Shown in pieces: positions 24,616 through 34,074 of a stretch of DNA of 64,000 bases (its first letter is position 1; each line of letters opens with the position of its first letter). The position numbers and the translations under genes were made by a program. Under the pieces are notes generated by a model. The model made no database searches and was not told where the DNA came from. It saw only the letters and a list, made by a program, of their open reading frames with translations. The DNA is taken from positions 1-64,000 of the forward strand of contig NZ_PBYA01000054.1 in assembly GCF_002729955.1 (NCBI RefSeq), given 5' to 3'. This DNA comes from Salinisphaera sp. GTDB lineage: Bacteria > Pseudomonadota > Gammaproteobacteria > Nevskiales > Salinisphaeraceae.

Positions 24616-26094
24616 TCAGAACGCAGGCGAATCGATCGAGATCGTTTGCGTATTCTCGGCCTGCGCCTCGCTATTGGGCACGGTGGGTGACTTACCTTCA
24701 TCCAGTGCCGGCGGCTCCTGGGCGGTGCGGTTGTTGGTCATCCAGGTCAGGATGTCGAAATAGGCGCGAATATTGCCCACATAGGTTGCCGCCTCATGCC
24801 CGCGCGCATATCCATAGCGCGTATCCGAGATATAGCGTTCCTGGGTGAGCCAAGGCAGTGCATCGCGCAAATTCACCCACAGATTCGGGTCGCGACCGCG
24901 ATCCTCGAGCAGGCGGCGCGCATCCATGACATGCCCGTAGCCGATGTTGTAGGCAGCCAGGGCGAACCAGGTGCGATCCGGCTGCTGGATTTCATCGGGC
25001 ATGCGTTCGAGCATGCGAATGAAATAACGCGCGCCGCCGTCGATGCTCTGGGCGGGGTCGCGTCGATTGGTCACGTTCATGTCCGAGGCAGCGGCCTGGG
25101 TGAGCATCATGATGCCGCGTACGGTGGTGGGGCTGACCGCGTTCTTGTCCCAGTGTGATTCCTGATAGCCGATCGCGGCGAGCAGGCGCCAGTCCAGGCC
25201 GTATTCCTCGCCGGCGCGCTTGAAATAGTCTTCCCACAGGTGCAGGCGGTTATCGACCTGGCGGGCGAACTCGTGCCCGCCCACGAAACCGAGTCTCTTC
25301 ACGTGACCGAAGTAGCGGTCGCGCAGGATATGCAGCCGACCGTTGGCCTTGACCTGTTCGAGAAAGGCGATGGCCTCGTTGTAAAGTGTGTCGTCGTCGG
25401 CCATGTCGCCCTGATCGGGCATGGCCCAGGCGGTGTGCTGGCGTACGTCATCGAGGCTGAAGGCGACGCGCAGGTTGGGGTAGTAGCGCTGGTTCATGTC
25501 GACGATATCCTCGCTGGCGATCGTGGCGGTGAGATCGCCGGAGGCCACGCGGTCCATGAGCTCTTCGGTATTGGCCTGGTCGTCGACACTGAATTCGATG
25601 TCCGGGCGGTTCGCGCGCAGCCAGTCGGCAAAGGCGGTATGCGCGGGCAGTACGAGATCGCCGGACAGATCGGCCAGTTTCGTCGGTTTGTGCTTGTAGA
25701 CGCGGTAGACGACCTCCAGCGCGGCTTCGTCGTAAGGTGGGGTAAAGCGCACGCGCTTACGGCGCGCTTCGCTCACGGCCACGCCCACGCCGAGATGCGC
25801 ATGCCCCGAGGCCACGGCATCGATAACGGCCTGCTGATCGGGCATGACCACCATGTCGAAGCGCAGGCCGAGCGATTGCGCGAAGTCGCGGATCAGATCG
25901 TATTCGAAGCCGGTGGGCCCGTCGGCATCCAGATAGTAGGTGCTCGCGGAATTGACCGTGGCCACGCGCAGCGTGCCGAGGGTGTCGATCTGTTCGAGTA
26001 GCCCCGGGCGTTCGATGCAGGTCGCCAGCGCCAGCGTGAGCGCAGCGATGGTAATCAGCTGCAGAATGCGCAGCAATTCGCGCAATCCGGTCAT
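24616..26094 (-). CDS. mltF: Membrane-bound lytic murein transglycosylase F
   Basis: MltF cleaves the glycan strands of peptidoglycan to 1,6-anhydro ends. The 492-residue protein has an N-terminal hydrophobic export segment (about 8-26), a solute-binding-protein-like regulatory domain (about 38-265, with VATVNSASTYYLD and GFEYDLIRDFA), and a C-terminal SLT domain with catalytic E312 in AAIGYQESHWD. The downstream ALAAYNIGYGHV motif is typical. A cysteine at 26 follows LAT, so it is only an imperfect lipobox. Length and architecture are normal. Confidence 0.95.
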   Translation of the reverse strand: MTGLRELLRILQLITIAALTLALATCIERPGLLEQIDTLGTLRVATVNSASTYYLDADGPTGFEYDLIRDFAQSLGLRFDMVVMPDQQAVIDAVASGHAHLGVGVAVSEARRKRVRFTPPYDEAALEVVYRVYKHKPTKLADLSGDLVLPAHTAFADWLRANRPDIEFSVDDQANTEELMDRVASGDLTATIASEDIVDMNQRYYPNLRVAFSLDDVRQHTAWAMPDQGDMADDDTLYNEAIAFLEQVKANGRLHILRDRYFGHVKRLGFVGGHEFARQVDNRLHLWEDYFKRAGEEYGLDWRLLAAIGYQESHWDKNAVSPTTVRGIMMLTQAAASDMNVTNRRDPAQSIDGGARYFIRMLERMPDEIQQPDRTWFALAAYNIGYGHVMDARRLLEDRGRDPNLWVNLRDALPWLTQERYISDTRYGYARGHEAATYVGNIRAYFDILTWMTNNRTAQEPPALDEGKSPTVPNSEAQAENTQTISIDSPAF

Positions 26095-26177
26095 TGCGCG
26101 GGGCAGGGCAAACGGCGTCGAAACGCGCTTCGGACGGGTGTCATGGTCATGGCATCAGGCTATCTTGCACGCAAGTG

Positions 26178-26206
26178 TTGGGAAAGCCGTCGTTATCCTT
26201 TAACAT
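26178..26206 (+). promoter_or_regulatory. Probable promoter of tRNA-Ser
   Basis: TTGGGA (26178-26183) and TAACAT (26201-26206) are separated by exactly 17 bp, a plausible sigma-70 pair in an otherwise gene-free gap. It would give a roughly 65-nt 5-prime leader before the tRNA. Confidence 0.45.
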
Positions 26207-26276
26207 ACGCGACTTCGCAATAAGCCGGCAGCGAGCGTAGCCCGCAAAAGCGCCGCCAGGCTGAACGAGTTTTACA

Positions 26277-26368
26277 GGAGAGGTACCGAAGCGGTCATAA
26301 CGGCACCGACTCGAAATCGGTTGGGGGCTAACCGCCCCACGTGGGTTCGAATCCCACCCTCTCCGCCA
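26277..26368 (+). tRNA. tRNA-Ser(CGA)
   Basis: The acceptor stem GGAGAGG pairs with CCTCTCC (26358-26364), followed by G and an encoded CCA. The anticodon loop CTCGAAA gives anticodon CGA, reading UCG. A long variable arm (TGGGGGC with GCCCCA) and the GTTCGAATC T-loop confirm a class II serine tRNA. No integrase gene or duplicated 3-prime end is nearby, so it does not look like an occupied attachment site. Confidence 0.98.
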
Positions 26369-26398
26369 TCTTTTTGACCCCCTGGACCCGGCCCTGCC

Positions 26399-26776
26399 AT
26401 GTCGTCAGCAGACTCCAAGCAGCGTCTCTACCGCGTGGCCTTCTTCAACCAGGGTGAAGTCTACGAAGTATTCGCGCGCTCCGTATCCCAGGGCGCGCTG
26501 TTCGGTTTCGTCGAAATAGAGAAACTGGTCTTCGGCGAGCGCTCCTCCGTCGTCATCGACCCGGCCGAGGAAAAGCTCGCCAACGAGTTCGCCGATGTCG
26601 AGCGCTCGTATATTCCCATGCATTCGGTGATTCGTATCGACGAAGTGACCCGTCGCGGCACCGCCCGGGTCACGCCGGCCGATAGCGATGCCAAGGTGCG
26701 CCCCTTCCCGGTCTACACGCGCCAGACGCCCTCGGGTAACAACCCCGGCCCCGGTGGAAGCCGGGGCGGCAGCTAG
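26399..26776 (+). CDS. DUF1820 family protein
   Basis: A 125-residue protein matching the DUF1820 family of gammaproteobacteria by its opening YRVAFFNQGEVYEVFARSV and the following LFGFVEIEKLVFGE, with VDPAEEKLANEF and YIPMHSVIRIDEV. Function is unknown. The C-terminal 25 residues are glycine- and serine-rich and probably disordered. It begins 30 bp after the tRNA-Ser and is likely transcribed with or just after it; no strong ribosome-binding site is visible. Confidence 0.88.
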   Translation: MSSADSKQRLYRVAFFNQGEVYEVFARSVSQGALFGFVEIEKLVFGERSSVVIDPAEEKLANEFADVERSYIPMHSVIRIDEVTRRGTARVTPADSDAKVRPFPVYTRQTPSGNNPGPGGSRGGS

Positions 26777-26819
26777 TGCGCGCGGTCTTCGAGCGCGCAT
26801 GAGTCGGACCGCGGGAAGC

Positions 26820-27587
26820 ATGCGTTTCGCGCTGCTGGGCAGCGGCAGCAAGGGCAATGCGCTGGTGGTCGAATATGCCGACACGCGTTTGCTGGTCGAC
26901 TGCGGCTTTTCCGCCCGCGAAATGGAGCGCCGCCTGGCCCGCCTGGAACTCACACCGGCGGATATCGATGCGCTGGTGATCACCCACGAGCACGACGACC
27001 ATTGGCGCGGCGTGTCGCGTTTTTCGCGCCGACACGAGATTCCCGTGTGGCTCACGCCCGGCACTCAGGCCGCCAAGGCCACCGACGCGCTCGCCGCCAC
27101 CGAGCTGTATTCCCCGCACGAGCCGTTCGCGATCGGCGATCTCGAGCTGTTTCCCTATCCGGTGCCCCACGATGCGCGCGAACCCGCGCAGCTGATCGTG
27201 GGCAACGGCGACAAGCGTCTGGGCATTCTTTCCGACAGCGGCTATGCGACCCCGCACGTGCGCGAGATGGTCGATGCCTGCGACGCGCTGGTGCTCGAAT
27301 GCAATCACGACCCCGAGATGCTGGCCACGGGCCCGTATCCGGCGTCGCTCAAACGACGGGTGGCCGGCAAGCTCGGCCACCTGAGCAATCAACAGGCCGC
27401 CGAGCTGTTGACGCAAATCGATGCCACGAGCCTGCAGCAGCTGGTGGTGGCGCATATCAGTGAATCCAACAATCGCCCGGAGCTGGCCCAGGCCGCGCTT
27501 GCACAAGCGCTGTCGACCACGGCCGACTGGGTGCATGTGGCCAATCAAAGCGAGGGTCTGTCGTGGCGCAGTCTGGTCAATCGGTAG
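26820..27587 (+). CDS. Metallo-beta-lactamase fold hydrolase (YycJ/WalJ-like)
   Basis: The 255-residue protein has the fold signature THEHDDHWRG (HxHxDH, around residue 55), the SGSKGNALVVEYADTRLLVDCG N-terminus, and further metal ligands in YPVPHDA, SDSGYA and the C-terminal VAHISESNN. It resembles the YycJ/WalJ group of predicted 5-prime exonuclease-like hydrolases. The ATG at 26820 has GGGAAG upstream; another in-frame ATG at 26799 is possible. Its end overlaps the purL start by 25 bp. Confidence 0.85.
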   Translation: MRFALLGSGSKGNALVVEYADTRLLVDCGFSAREMERRLARLELTPADIDALVITHEHDDHWRGVSRFSRRHEIPVWLTPGTQAAKATDALAATELYSPHEPFAIGDLELFPYPVPHDAREPAQLIVGNGDKRLGILSDSGYATPHVREMVDACDALVLECNHDPEMLATGPYPASLKRRVAGKLGHLSNQQAAELLTQIDATSLQQLVVAHISESNNRPELAQAALAQALSTTADWVHVANQSEGLSWRSLVNR

Positions 27588-30500
27588 GCGAACACGAAGT
27601 CGCAGCCGTTGAAGTCATCGTCGGCGCGCCGGCGCTGGCAGAATTCGAACTCGAACGCCTGCGCGGCGGTCTGGCCGGCGCTGGCATCGACGTGGCCAGC
27701 CTCGTGGCCCGCGAAGTCTTCGTTGCCGCCTGCAACCGCGCGCCGAGCGACGACGATCGCGCGCGCCTGCAGGCATTGCTCGGCGTCGAGGCCAACGATG
27801 ACGTGCCCGAGGGTGTCATCGCGATTCCGCGCCTGGGCACGGTTTCGCCCTGGTCGACCAAGGCCGAGGACATCGCCCGCAACAGCGGCCTCGACGCGCT
27901 GTCGCGCCTCGAACGCGGCGTGGTGTTCTCCTTCGGCAGCACGCCCGATTTCGAAGCGCTGGCCCAGAGCGGCGTGCTGCACGACCCGATGACGCAATCG
28001 CTGCTCCCCAACGCTGAACGTCTGCCGCGGCTGTTCGACACGCTGGCCCGGCGCGGGCTGCGCCGCGTGCCGCTGGCCGATCAGGGCGTGACCGCGCTGC
28101 AGACCGCCAATCGCGACTGGGGCCTGGCGCTGGCCGACGAGGAAATCGAATACCTCGCCCAACAGTATCGCGCGCTCGATCGCGACCCCACCGACGTCGA
28201 GCTGATGATGTTCGGCCAGATCAACTCCGAGCACTGCCGACACAAGATATTCAACGCCGAATTCACCATCGACGGCGAAACCCGCGCCAAGTCGCTGTTC
28301 GACATGATCCGCGATTCGCATCGCGCGGCCCCGCAGGGCGTGCTCTCGGCCTATCGCGACAACGCGGCGGTTGTCGAAGGGCATGTCGCCACACGTCAGC
28401 TGGTGGGCACGGATCGCGTCTATCGCCTGCACGAAGAACCCGTGCACCTGCTCATGAAGGTGGAAACGCATAACCACCCGACCGCGATCGCCCCGAACCC
28501 GGGTGCAGCCACGGGCGCGGGCGGCGAGATTCGCGACGAAGCCGCGACCGGGCGCGGCGGCAAGCCCAAGGCCGGGCTCACCGGTTTTTCGGTCTCCGAT
28601 CTGCGTCTGCCGGGCGATATCCAGCCCTGGGAAACCGACGACGCCCGCCCGGCCACGATCGCCACGCCCCTGGAGATCATGCGCGACGCCCCGATCGGCG
28701 CGGCGCGCTACAACAACGAATTCGGCCGGCCGGCGCTGGGCGGCTATTTCCGCAGCTTCCAGTACGAATCCGACGCCACGGGCGTACGCGGCTATCACAA
28801 GCCCATCATGATCGCCGGCGGCATGGGCAACGTCCGCCCCGACGACGTGGAAAAACATGCCGTACCGGTCGATGCCGCACTGATCGTGCTGGGCGGCCCG
28901 GCCATGCTTATCGGCCTGGGCGGCGGGGCGGCTTCATCCATGGCCAGCGGCACCTCGTCGGCCGAGCTGGATTTTGCCTCCGTGCAGCGCGCCAATCCGG
29001 AAATGGAGCGCCGCTGTCAGGAAGTGGTCGAAGGCTGTATCGCACTCGGTGCAGCCAACCCCATCGCCTCCATTCACGACGTGGGCGCGGGCGGGCTGTC
29101 CAATGCGTTGCCCGAGATCATCGATGCCGACGATCGCGGCGGGCGTATTCGCCTGCGCGACGTGGACGCGGCCGACGTGAGCCTTTCGCCGATGGAAATC
29201 TGGTGCAACGAATCGCAGGAGCGCTACGTGCTGGCGATCGCGGCCGACCAGCTCGATGCGTTCGAAGCGCTCTGTGCCCGCGAGCGTTGCCCCTATGCCG
29301 TGGTCGGCACCGCCACCGCCGAGCCCCAGCTGACCGTCGAAGACGAAGAAGCCGACCGCGATGATGCGCGCTATCCGGTGGACATGCCCATGGGCGTGCT
29401 GCTCGGGCGCACGCCGCAGATGCAGCGCGACGTTGCGCACCAGAATCTCGATCTGGCGGCCTGGGATCATAGCGGGATTGATGTTGCCGAGGCCGTCGAG
29501 CGCGTGCTGCGCGTGCCGAGCGTGGCCAGCAAGGCGTTTCTGATCACCATTGGCGATCGCAGCGTGGGCGGCATGACTGCCCGCGACCAGATGGTTGGGC
29601 CCTGGCAGGTGCCGGTCGCTGATGTAGCCGTGACCACCACGGGCTTTACCGGCGACACCGGCGAAGCCATGGCCATGGGTGAGCGCACGCCGCTGGCCCT
29701 GATCGATGCCCCGGCTTCGGGTCGTATGGCCGTGGCCGAAGCGGTGACGAATATCGCCGCGGCGCGTATCGACAAGCTCACCGATATCCGCCTCTCGGCC
29801 AACTGGATGGCGGCCTGCGGCGAGCCGGGCGAAGACGCCCGGCTATACGACACCGTGCAGGCGGTCGGCGAACAGCTCTGCAGCGAACTGGGCCTGGCGA
29901 TTCCGGTGGGTAAGGATTCGCTGTCCATGCGCAGCGTCTGGCGCGACGACGACGGCAACGAACGCCGCATGAGCGCGCCGCTGTCGCTGATCGTATCGGC
30001 CTTCGCGCCGGTGGGCGCGGCCCGTGCGACGCTCACGCCGCAGCTCGTGGCGCCGAGCGAAGCCAGGACCGCGCTGGTGCTCGCCGATCTGGGCAACGGT
30101 AAGAACCGCCTCGGCGGCTCGGCCTTCGCCCAGGCGTATGGTGCGCTCGGCAACATCGCCCCCGATCTGGACCAGCCCAAGCAGCTGCGCCAGTTCTTTG
30201 GCGTCATCCAGCGCCTGGCGAGCGAGAACCGCATCAAGGCCTACCACGACCGCAGCGACGGCGGGCTGCTGGCCTGTGTTGCCGAAATGGTGTTCGCCGG
30301 CCGCGTCGGCGCGGATATCGCCCTCGACGATCTCGGCGACGATGCGCTGGCAGCTCTGTTCAACGAGGAACTGGGTGCCGTGCTCCAGGTGGGGGCGGAC
30401 GATGCCTCGGTCGTGGTCGGCGAGCTGCGCGCTGCCGGTTTGACCGCGCATGCGATCGGCACGGTCACCGCCGAGCCGGGCCTGGTCGTACGTCATGCAG

Positions 30501-31474
30501 GCCAGACGATTTACAAGAACACGCGCGCCGCGCTCGAACGCAGCTGGGCCGCGACCAGTCATGCCATGGCCCGACTGCGCGACGACCCGGCCAGCGCCGA
30601 CGAGGCCTTTGAGGCCCTGCTCGACGACGCCGATCCGGGCCTGGCCGCCGAGCCCGCGTTCGACTTGAGCGACGACGTGGCCGCGCCGTTCGTGAATACC
30701 ACGCGTCCGCGGGTCGCCATCCTGCGCGAGCAGGGCGTGAACGGCCATAACGAAATGGCCTGGGCGTTCTCGCGGGCCGGCTTCGAGGCCGTCGACGTGC
30801 ATATGAGCGAGATCGCGGCCGGTCGCGATCTGTCGGATATGCAGGGACTGGCCGCCTGTGGCGGTTTCTCCTATGGCGACGTGCTCGGCGCCGGTCAGGG
30901 CTGGGCGAAATCGATCCTGTTCAATGCCGGTGCGCGTGCGGCCTTTGCCGATTTCTTCGAGCGGGAGGAAACCTTCACGCTCGGCGTGTGCAACGGCTGC
31001 CAGATGCTGGCCGCACTGGCCGAGATCATCCCCGGCACCGATCACTGGCCGCGTTTCGTGGCCAACGCCTCGCGCCAGTTCGAAGGGCGGACCAGCAGCG
31101 TGGAAATCCTCGAATCCAAGGCTGTGCTGCTCGACGGCATGGCCGGCACGCGCGTGCCGATCGCGGTGGCCCACGGCGAAGGCCGGGCCGAATTCGCCGA
31201 TGCCAACGATCTGGACATGCTCGCGGCCAACGGTCAGGTAGGCATGCGCTATGTCGACGGGCGCGGCGCGCCAGCAACGCGCTACCCGGCCAACCCCAAC
31301 GGCTCGCCCGGCGGCGTGACCGGCCTGTGCAATGCCGACGGGCGTGTGTTCATCACCATGCCGCATCCCGAACGCGTGACCCGCAGCGTGAACCTGTCCT
31401 GGGCGCCGAAGGGCTGGGGCGAGCTCAGCCCCTGGGCACGGCTGTTCGGCAACGCCCGGCGTTTCGTCGGCTAG
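27563..31474 (+). CDS. purL: Phosphoribosylformylglycinamidine synthase
   Basis: PurL converts FGAR and glutamine to FGAM, the fourth step of purine synthesis. The 1,303-residue protein is the single-chain proteobacterial form: an N-terminal PurS-like part, the linker and two AIR-synthase-like halves (MFGQINSEHCRHKIFNA near residue 213; ATGAGGEIRDE near 315; SIHDVGAGGLSNALPE near 505), and a C-terminal glutamine amidotransferase with nucleophile in GVCNGCQML and HPE near the end. The start is GTG 27563, with a GAGGG site, inside the 3-prime end of the preceding gene, implying coupled translation. Confidence 0.97.
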   Translation: MAQSGQSVGEHEVAAVEVIVGAPALAEFELERLRGGLAGAGIDVASLVAREVFVAACNRAPSDDDRARLQALLGVEANDDVPEGVIAIPRLGTVSPWSTKAEDIARNSGLDALSRLERGVVFSFGSTPDFEALAQSGVLHDPMTQSLLPNAERLPRLFDTLARRGLRRVPLADQGVTALQTANRDWGLALADEEIEYLAQQYRALDRDPTDVELMMFGQINSEHCRHKIFNAEFTIDGETRAKSLFDMIRDSHRAAPQGVLSAYRDNAAVVEGHVATRQLVGTDRVYRLHEEPVHLLMKVETHNHPTAIAPNPGAATGAGGEIRDEAATGRGGKPKAGLTGFSVSDLRLPGDIQPWETDDARPATIATPLEIMRDAPIGAARYNNEFGRPALGGYFRSFQYESDATGVRGYHKPIMIAGGMGNVRPDDVEKHAVPVDAALIVLGGPAMLIGLGGGAASSMASGTSSAELDFASVQRANPEMERRCQEVVEGCIALGAANPIASIHDVGAGGLSNALPEIIDADDRGGRIRLRDVDAADVSLSPMEIWCNESQERYVLAIAADQLDAFEALCARERCPYAVVGTATAEPQLTVEDEEADRDDARYPVDMPMGVLLGRTPQMQRDVAHQNLDLAAWDHSGIDVAEAVERVLRVPSVASKAFLITIGDRSVGGMTARDQMVGPWQVPVADVAVTTTGFTGDTGEAMAMGERTPLALIDAPASGRMAVAEAVTNIAAARIDKLTDIRLSANWMAACGEPGEDARLYDTVQAVGEQLCSELGLAIPVGKDSLSMRSVWRDDDGNERRMSAPLSLIVSAFAPVGAARATLTPQLVAPSEARTALVLADLGNGKNRLGGSAFAQAYGALGNIAPDLDQPKQLRQFFGVIQRLASENRIKAYHDRSDGGLLACVAEMVFAGRVGADIALDDLGDDALAALFNEELGAVLQVGADDASVVVGELRAAGLTAHAIGTVTAEPGLVVRHAGQTIYKNTRAALERSWAATSHAMARLRDDPASADEAFEALLDDADPGLAAEPAFDLSDDVAAPFVNTTRPRVAILREQGVNGHNEMAWAFSRAGFEAVDVHMSEIAAGRDLSDMQGLAACGGFSYGDVLGAGQGWAKSILFNAGARAAFADFFEREETFTLGVCNGCQMLAALAEIIPGTDHWPRFVANASRQFEGRTSSVEILESKAVLLDGMAGTRVPIAVAHGEGRAEFADANDLDMLAANGQVGMRYVDGRGAPATRYPANPNGSPGGVTGLCNADGRVFITMPHPERVTRSVNLSWAPKGWGELSPWARLFGNARRFVG

Positions 31475-31479
31475 GCGGC

Positions 31480-31917
31480 ATGGCGCCCGAAGCGCAGCTG
31501 TCGTTGCGTGCCTTTCGACGCAGCGACACGGATGCGCTGGTGGCCCTGTGGCAGGTGTGCGGGCTGACACGGCCCTGGAACGACCCGTATCGCGATATCG
31601 AGCGCAAACTGGCCGTCGATCCTGAGCTACTCGTTGTCGGCGAGCGCGGCGACGAAATCGTGGCCAGCATCATGATCGGCTATGAAGGCCATCGTGGCTG
31701 GATCAACTATCTGTCGGTCGCGCCGGGCTGCCAGCGCCAGGGCATCGGGCGCCGGCTCATGGCGCACGCCGAAGAGGCGTTGCGCGAGCGCGGCTGCCCG
31801 AAAATCAACCTCATGATCCGCGACGGCAATACCCAGGCGATGGCGTTCTATCGTCGCCTGGGTTATGTCGAAGATGCCGCGACTGCGCTCGGTAAACGCC
31901 TCGAAGCCGACGGTTAG
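31480..31917 (+). CDS. ypeA: GNAT family acetyltransferase YpeA-like
   Basis: A 145-residue GCN5-related acetyltransferase. The segment LTRPWNDPYRDIERKL (residues 29-44) is characteristic of the YpeA group, and the acetyl-CoA binding motif is RQGIGRRLM (86-94), followed by CPKINLMI and AMAFYRRLGY. Substrate is unknown. It begins 5 bp after purL and is presumably co-transcribed. Its stop codon overlaps the stop of the converging acyl-CoA synthetase gene by three bases. Confidence 0.88.
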   Translation: MAPEAQLSLRAFRRSDTDALVALWQVCGLTRPWNDPYRDIERKLAVDPELLVVGERGDEIVASIMIGYEGHRGWINYLSVAPGCQRQGIGRRLMAHAEEALRERGCPKINLMIRDGNTQAMAFYRRLGYVEDAATALGKRLEADG

Positions 31918-33473
31918 GCGTTTTCGCTGTAGATCCGCCGCAAGTCCTTGCGCGACACCTTGCCGATCGCGTTGCGCGGCACCGCATCCACCACCCGGGT
32001 ATCGCTCAGACGCTGGAACTTGCCCAGCCGGGCGTTGGCCCAGGCCTGGATCGTTTCCGCGTCGATATCCGCGCCCGGGGCGAGGGTCACAAAGGCCACG
32101 GGCGTTTCGCCCCACTGTGCGCTGTCCACGCCGAATACGGCCACGTCGGCCAGGGCCTCGTGTTCGCGCAGCACGGCCTCGATATCGCTGGGAAAGATAT
32201 TGAAGCCGCCGGAGATGATGGTTTCCTTGGCGCGGCCGACGATATTCAGGAACCCATCCTCGTCGAAATAACCGATATCGCCGGTCCGAATGAAGCGAGC
32301 ACCGGTATCGGGCTCGTACCATTCGGTCGCCCGGGTACGCTCGGCGTCGCCGTGATAGCCGCGCATGATGAAGCCGGAATGGCCGACGATTTCGCCCACG
32401 CGGCTGCGCTCGATCTCGATGCCGTCTTCGTCAATGATGCGCAGCTCGTGGCCCGGCATGGGCTGGCCTACGGTATGCAGCTTGTCCGGATGCTCGTGGG
32501 CGACCAGCATGCAGCTGCCGCCGCCTTCGGTCATGCCATAGAACTCCAGCAGCCCGCCCGGCCAGCGCTCGAGCACTTCGGCCTTCACGTCGGCGCCGAA
32601 CGGCGAGCTGGTACAGCATTTGATCTGAAAGCTCGACAGATCGGTATGGTCGAAGTCGGGATGATCGAGCAGGCGCCGGTACTGCACGGGCACGAGCATG
32701 GCATGGGTGACATGGTGCTGTTCGGCCAGCGCCAGAAAACGCCCGGCATCGAACTTGGGCATGAGCACCAGCGTGCCGCCGGCGGCCAGTGCGGGCATGA
32801 AGCTCACCAGCGTCGTATTCGAATACAGCGGCGTGGAGACCAGCGTGACCGAGCTTTCGTCGTAGAGCTTGACCACGCCGCCCGCGATCTGCGGCCAGCG
32901 CAGGCGGTTGGTATGTACGATGCCCTTGGGCGCGCCGGTGGTGCCGGAGGAATAGATGATGTTGAAGATCGTGTCCGGGTCGGGCTCGACCGGCTCGGGT
33001 GTCGTGTTCGTATCGGCGAGCCAGTCGTCGATCGGGGTATAGGGCCCATCGTCATTGATGCCGACCGGGCGAATCGCCGAACGCGCGGCGAGCGCCTCCT
33101 GCGCGTTGCGGCCGTAGGCGTCGACAAAGGCGAAGGTCGCGCCGCTGTTGTCGAGCATCAGCCCCAGGGCCTCGGCGGTGCTCGAGGGCGCCAGCGGCGC
33201 GAAAGAGCCGCCGGCACGCAGCGCGGCAAGCATGGCCACCACGTAGTCGATCGAGTTGGCAGCACAGATCGCGACGACATCGCCCGGGCTGAAACCGTCG
33301 CGTTGAAGGGCGGCGACGGCGCGGTCGATACGGCGATCCAGCGCCTGGTAGGTCACGGCGCTATCGGCGTCGATGAGTGCCGTGGCGTCGGGCCGGCTTA
33401 CGGCGTGTTCATGCACGCGTCCGGGCAGAGTGCCGAATTCGGCGATGGTGGCGGCTGGCGCGTAGCTGGCCAT
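31914..33473 (-). CDS. Class I adenylate-forming acyl-CoA synthetase
   Basis: The 519-residue enzyme activates a carboxylic acid as acyl-AMP and probably transfers it to CoA. The P-loop-like A3 motif is IYSSGTTGAPKGIVHTN (about residue 172); A5 is YGMTEGGGS (about 317); A7-A8 follow with TGDIGYFDEDGFLNIVGR. The catalytic lysine near the C-terminus lies in NAIGKVSRKDL (A10). Substrate, whether fatty, aromatic or dicarboxylic, cannot be deduced. A strong GGAGGAG site precedes the ATG. It stands alone on the minus strand. Confidence 0.9.
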   Translation of the reverse strand: MASYAPAATIAEFGTLPGRVHEHAVSRPDATALIDADSAVTYQALDRRIDRAVAALQRDGFSPGDVVAICAANSIDYVVAMLAALRAGGSFAPLAPSSTAEALGLMLDNSGATFAFVDAYGRNAQEALAARSAIRPVGINDDGPYTPIDDWLADTNTTPEPVEPDPDTIFNIIYSSGTTGAPKGIVHTNRLRWPQIAGGVVKLYDESSVTLVSTPLYSNTTLVSFMPALAAGGTLVLMPKFDAGRFLALAEQHHVTHAMLVPVQYRRLLDHPDFDHTDLSSFQIKCCTSSPFGADVKAEVLERWPGGLLEFYGMTEGGGSCMLVAHEHPDKLHTVGQPMPGHELRIIDEDGIEIERSRVGEIVGHSGFIMRGYHGDAERTRATEWYEPDTGARFIRTGDIGYFDEDGFLNIVGRAKETIISGGFNIFPSDIEAVLREHEALADVAVFGVDSAQWGETPVAFVTLAPGADIDAETIQAWANARLGKFQRLSDTRVVDAVPRNAIGKVSRKDLRRIYSENA

Positions 33474-34022
33474 GGAAGCTCCTCCTGCAAGACCGGTCGC
33501 TGAGCGCCGGCGGATTCATTTGTTCTGTCAGGGAATTGCTGCACCGCCGGCCGTGGTCGCGCCGGCGCCTAGGGGGTTCGGCCTCAAATACTTCGCGACT
33601 GTGTTGCCGAGTTGACCTGCCCGTGGAGCAGGCGCTGCGTTCGCAGGCCGTGTCCCAACGGATTTGAGGACTCGAACGCGGCCGGTAAGAGGTCAGGCAG
33701 AGATTCCCGAGCCAGTCTTGCACGCTGGCCAAGCGACCGCAATGAAGGTGAAACGGTGTTTCGTCTTTGCGTGGTGCGTCCGATTTTCACGGACCGGGCA
33801 TAGGGCGACCCCGGATGGGGCGCGAAGGCATGACCTTTGGCTTTGCCGCGCCAGCCCGCGCGATCCGTCGAACGTGGTGAAGCAGAACATGGGCTCGCGT
33901 ATGCGCAGCGAAAAGAGGCTTCAGCGGGCTGAGGTCCTGCCGGGTTGCGCGACCCGTGGCGGGCGTATGACGCCGGCGCGTTCGCGTTGACAATGACCAC
34001 GAGCGGGCCCGTTCCTGTTAAA
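33474..34022. other. Intergenic stretch without a supported gene
   Basis: About 550 bp between the acyl-CoA synthetase start and the mla terminator. Several short open frames exist on both strands (for example 33664-33990 plus and 33584-34000 minus), but none has a good ribosome-binding site or a recognisable domain, and both strands are equally open, as expected from GC-rich DNA. No tRNA, riboswitch or standard RNA gene is recognisable. It may be a decayed element or an unrecognised RNA. Confidence 0.5.
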
Positions 34023-34053
34023 AAGAAAAGGCCGCGCAGGGCGGCCTTTTCTT
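34023..34053 (-). terminator. Intrinsic terminator of the mla operon
   Basis: A 13-bp perfect stem (34023-34035 with 34041-34053) with a 5-nt loop has the A/T-rich outer part AAGAAAAG / CTTTTCTT and continues into TTTTTAAC on the minus strand. It lies 22 bp beyond the mlaB stop and could also work on the plus strand. Confidence 0.9.
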
Positions 34054-34074
34054 ACAGCGTTTGCTGGCTCGTTG

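Noticed and set aside
26277-26368. tRNA-Ser as an integration site for a genomic island
   Set aside because: No integrase, no second copy of the tRNA 3-prime end and only housekeeping genes on both sides.
33584-34000. 138-codon minus-strand frame in the orphan stretch
   Set aside because: No ribosome-binding site or domain, biased composition, and equally long frames on the opposite strand.
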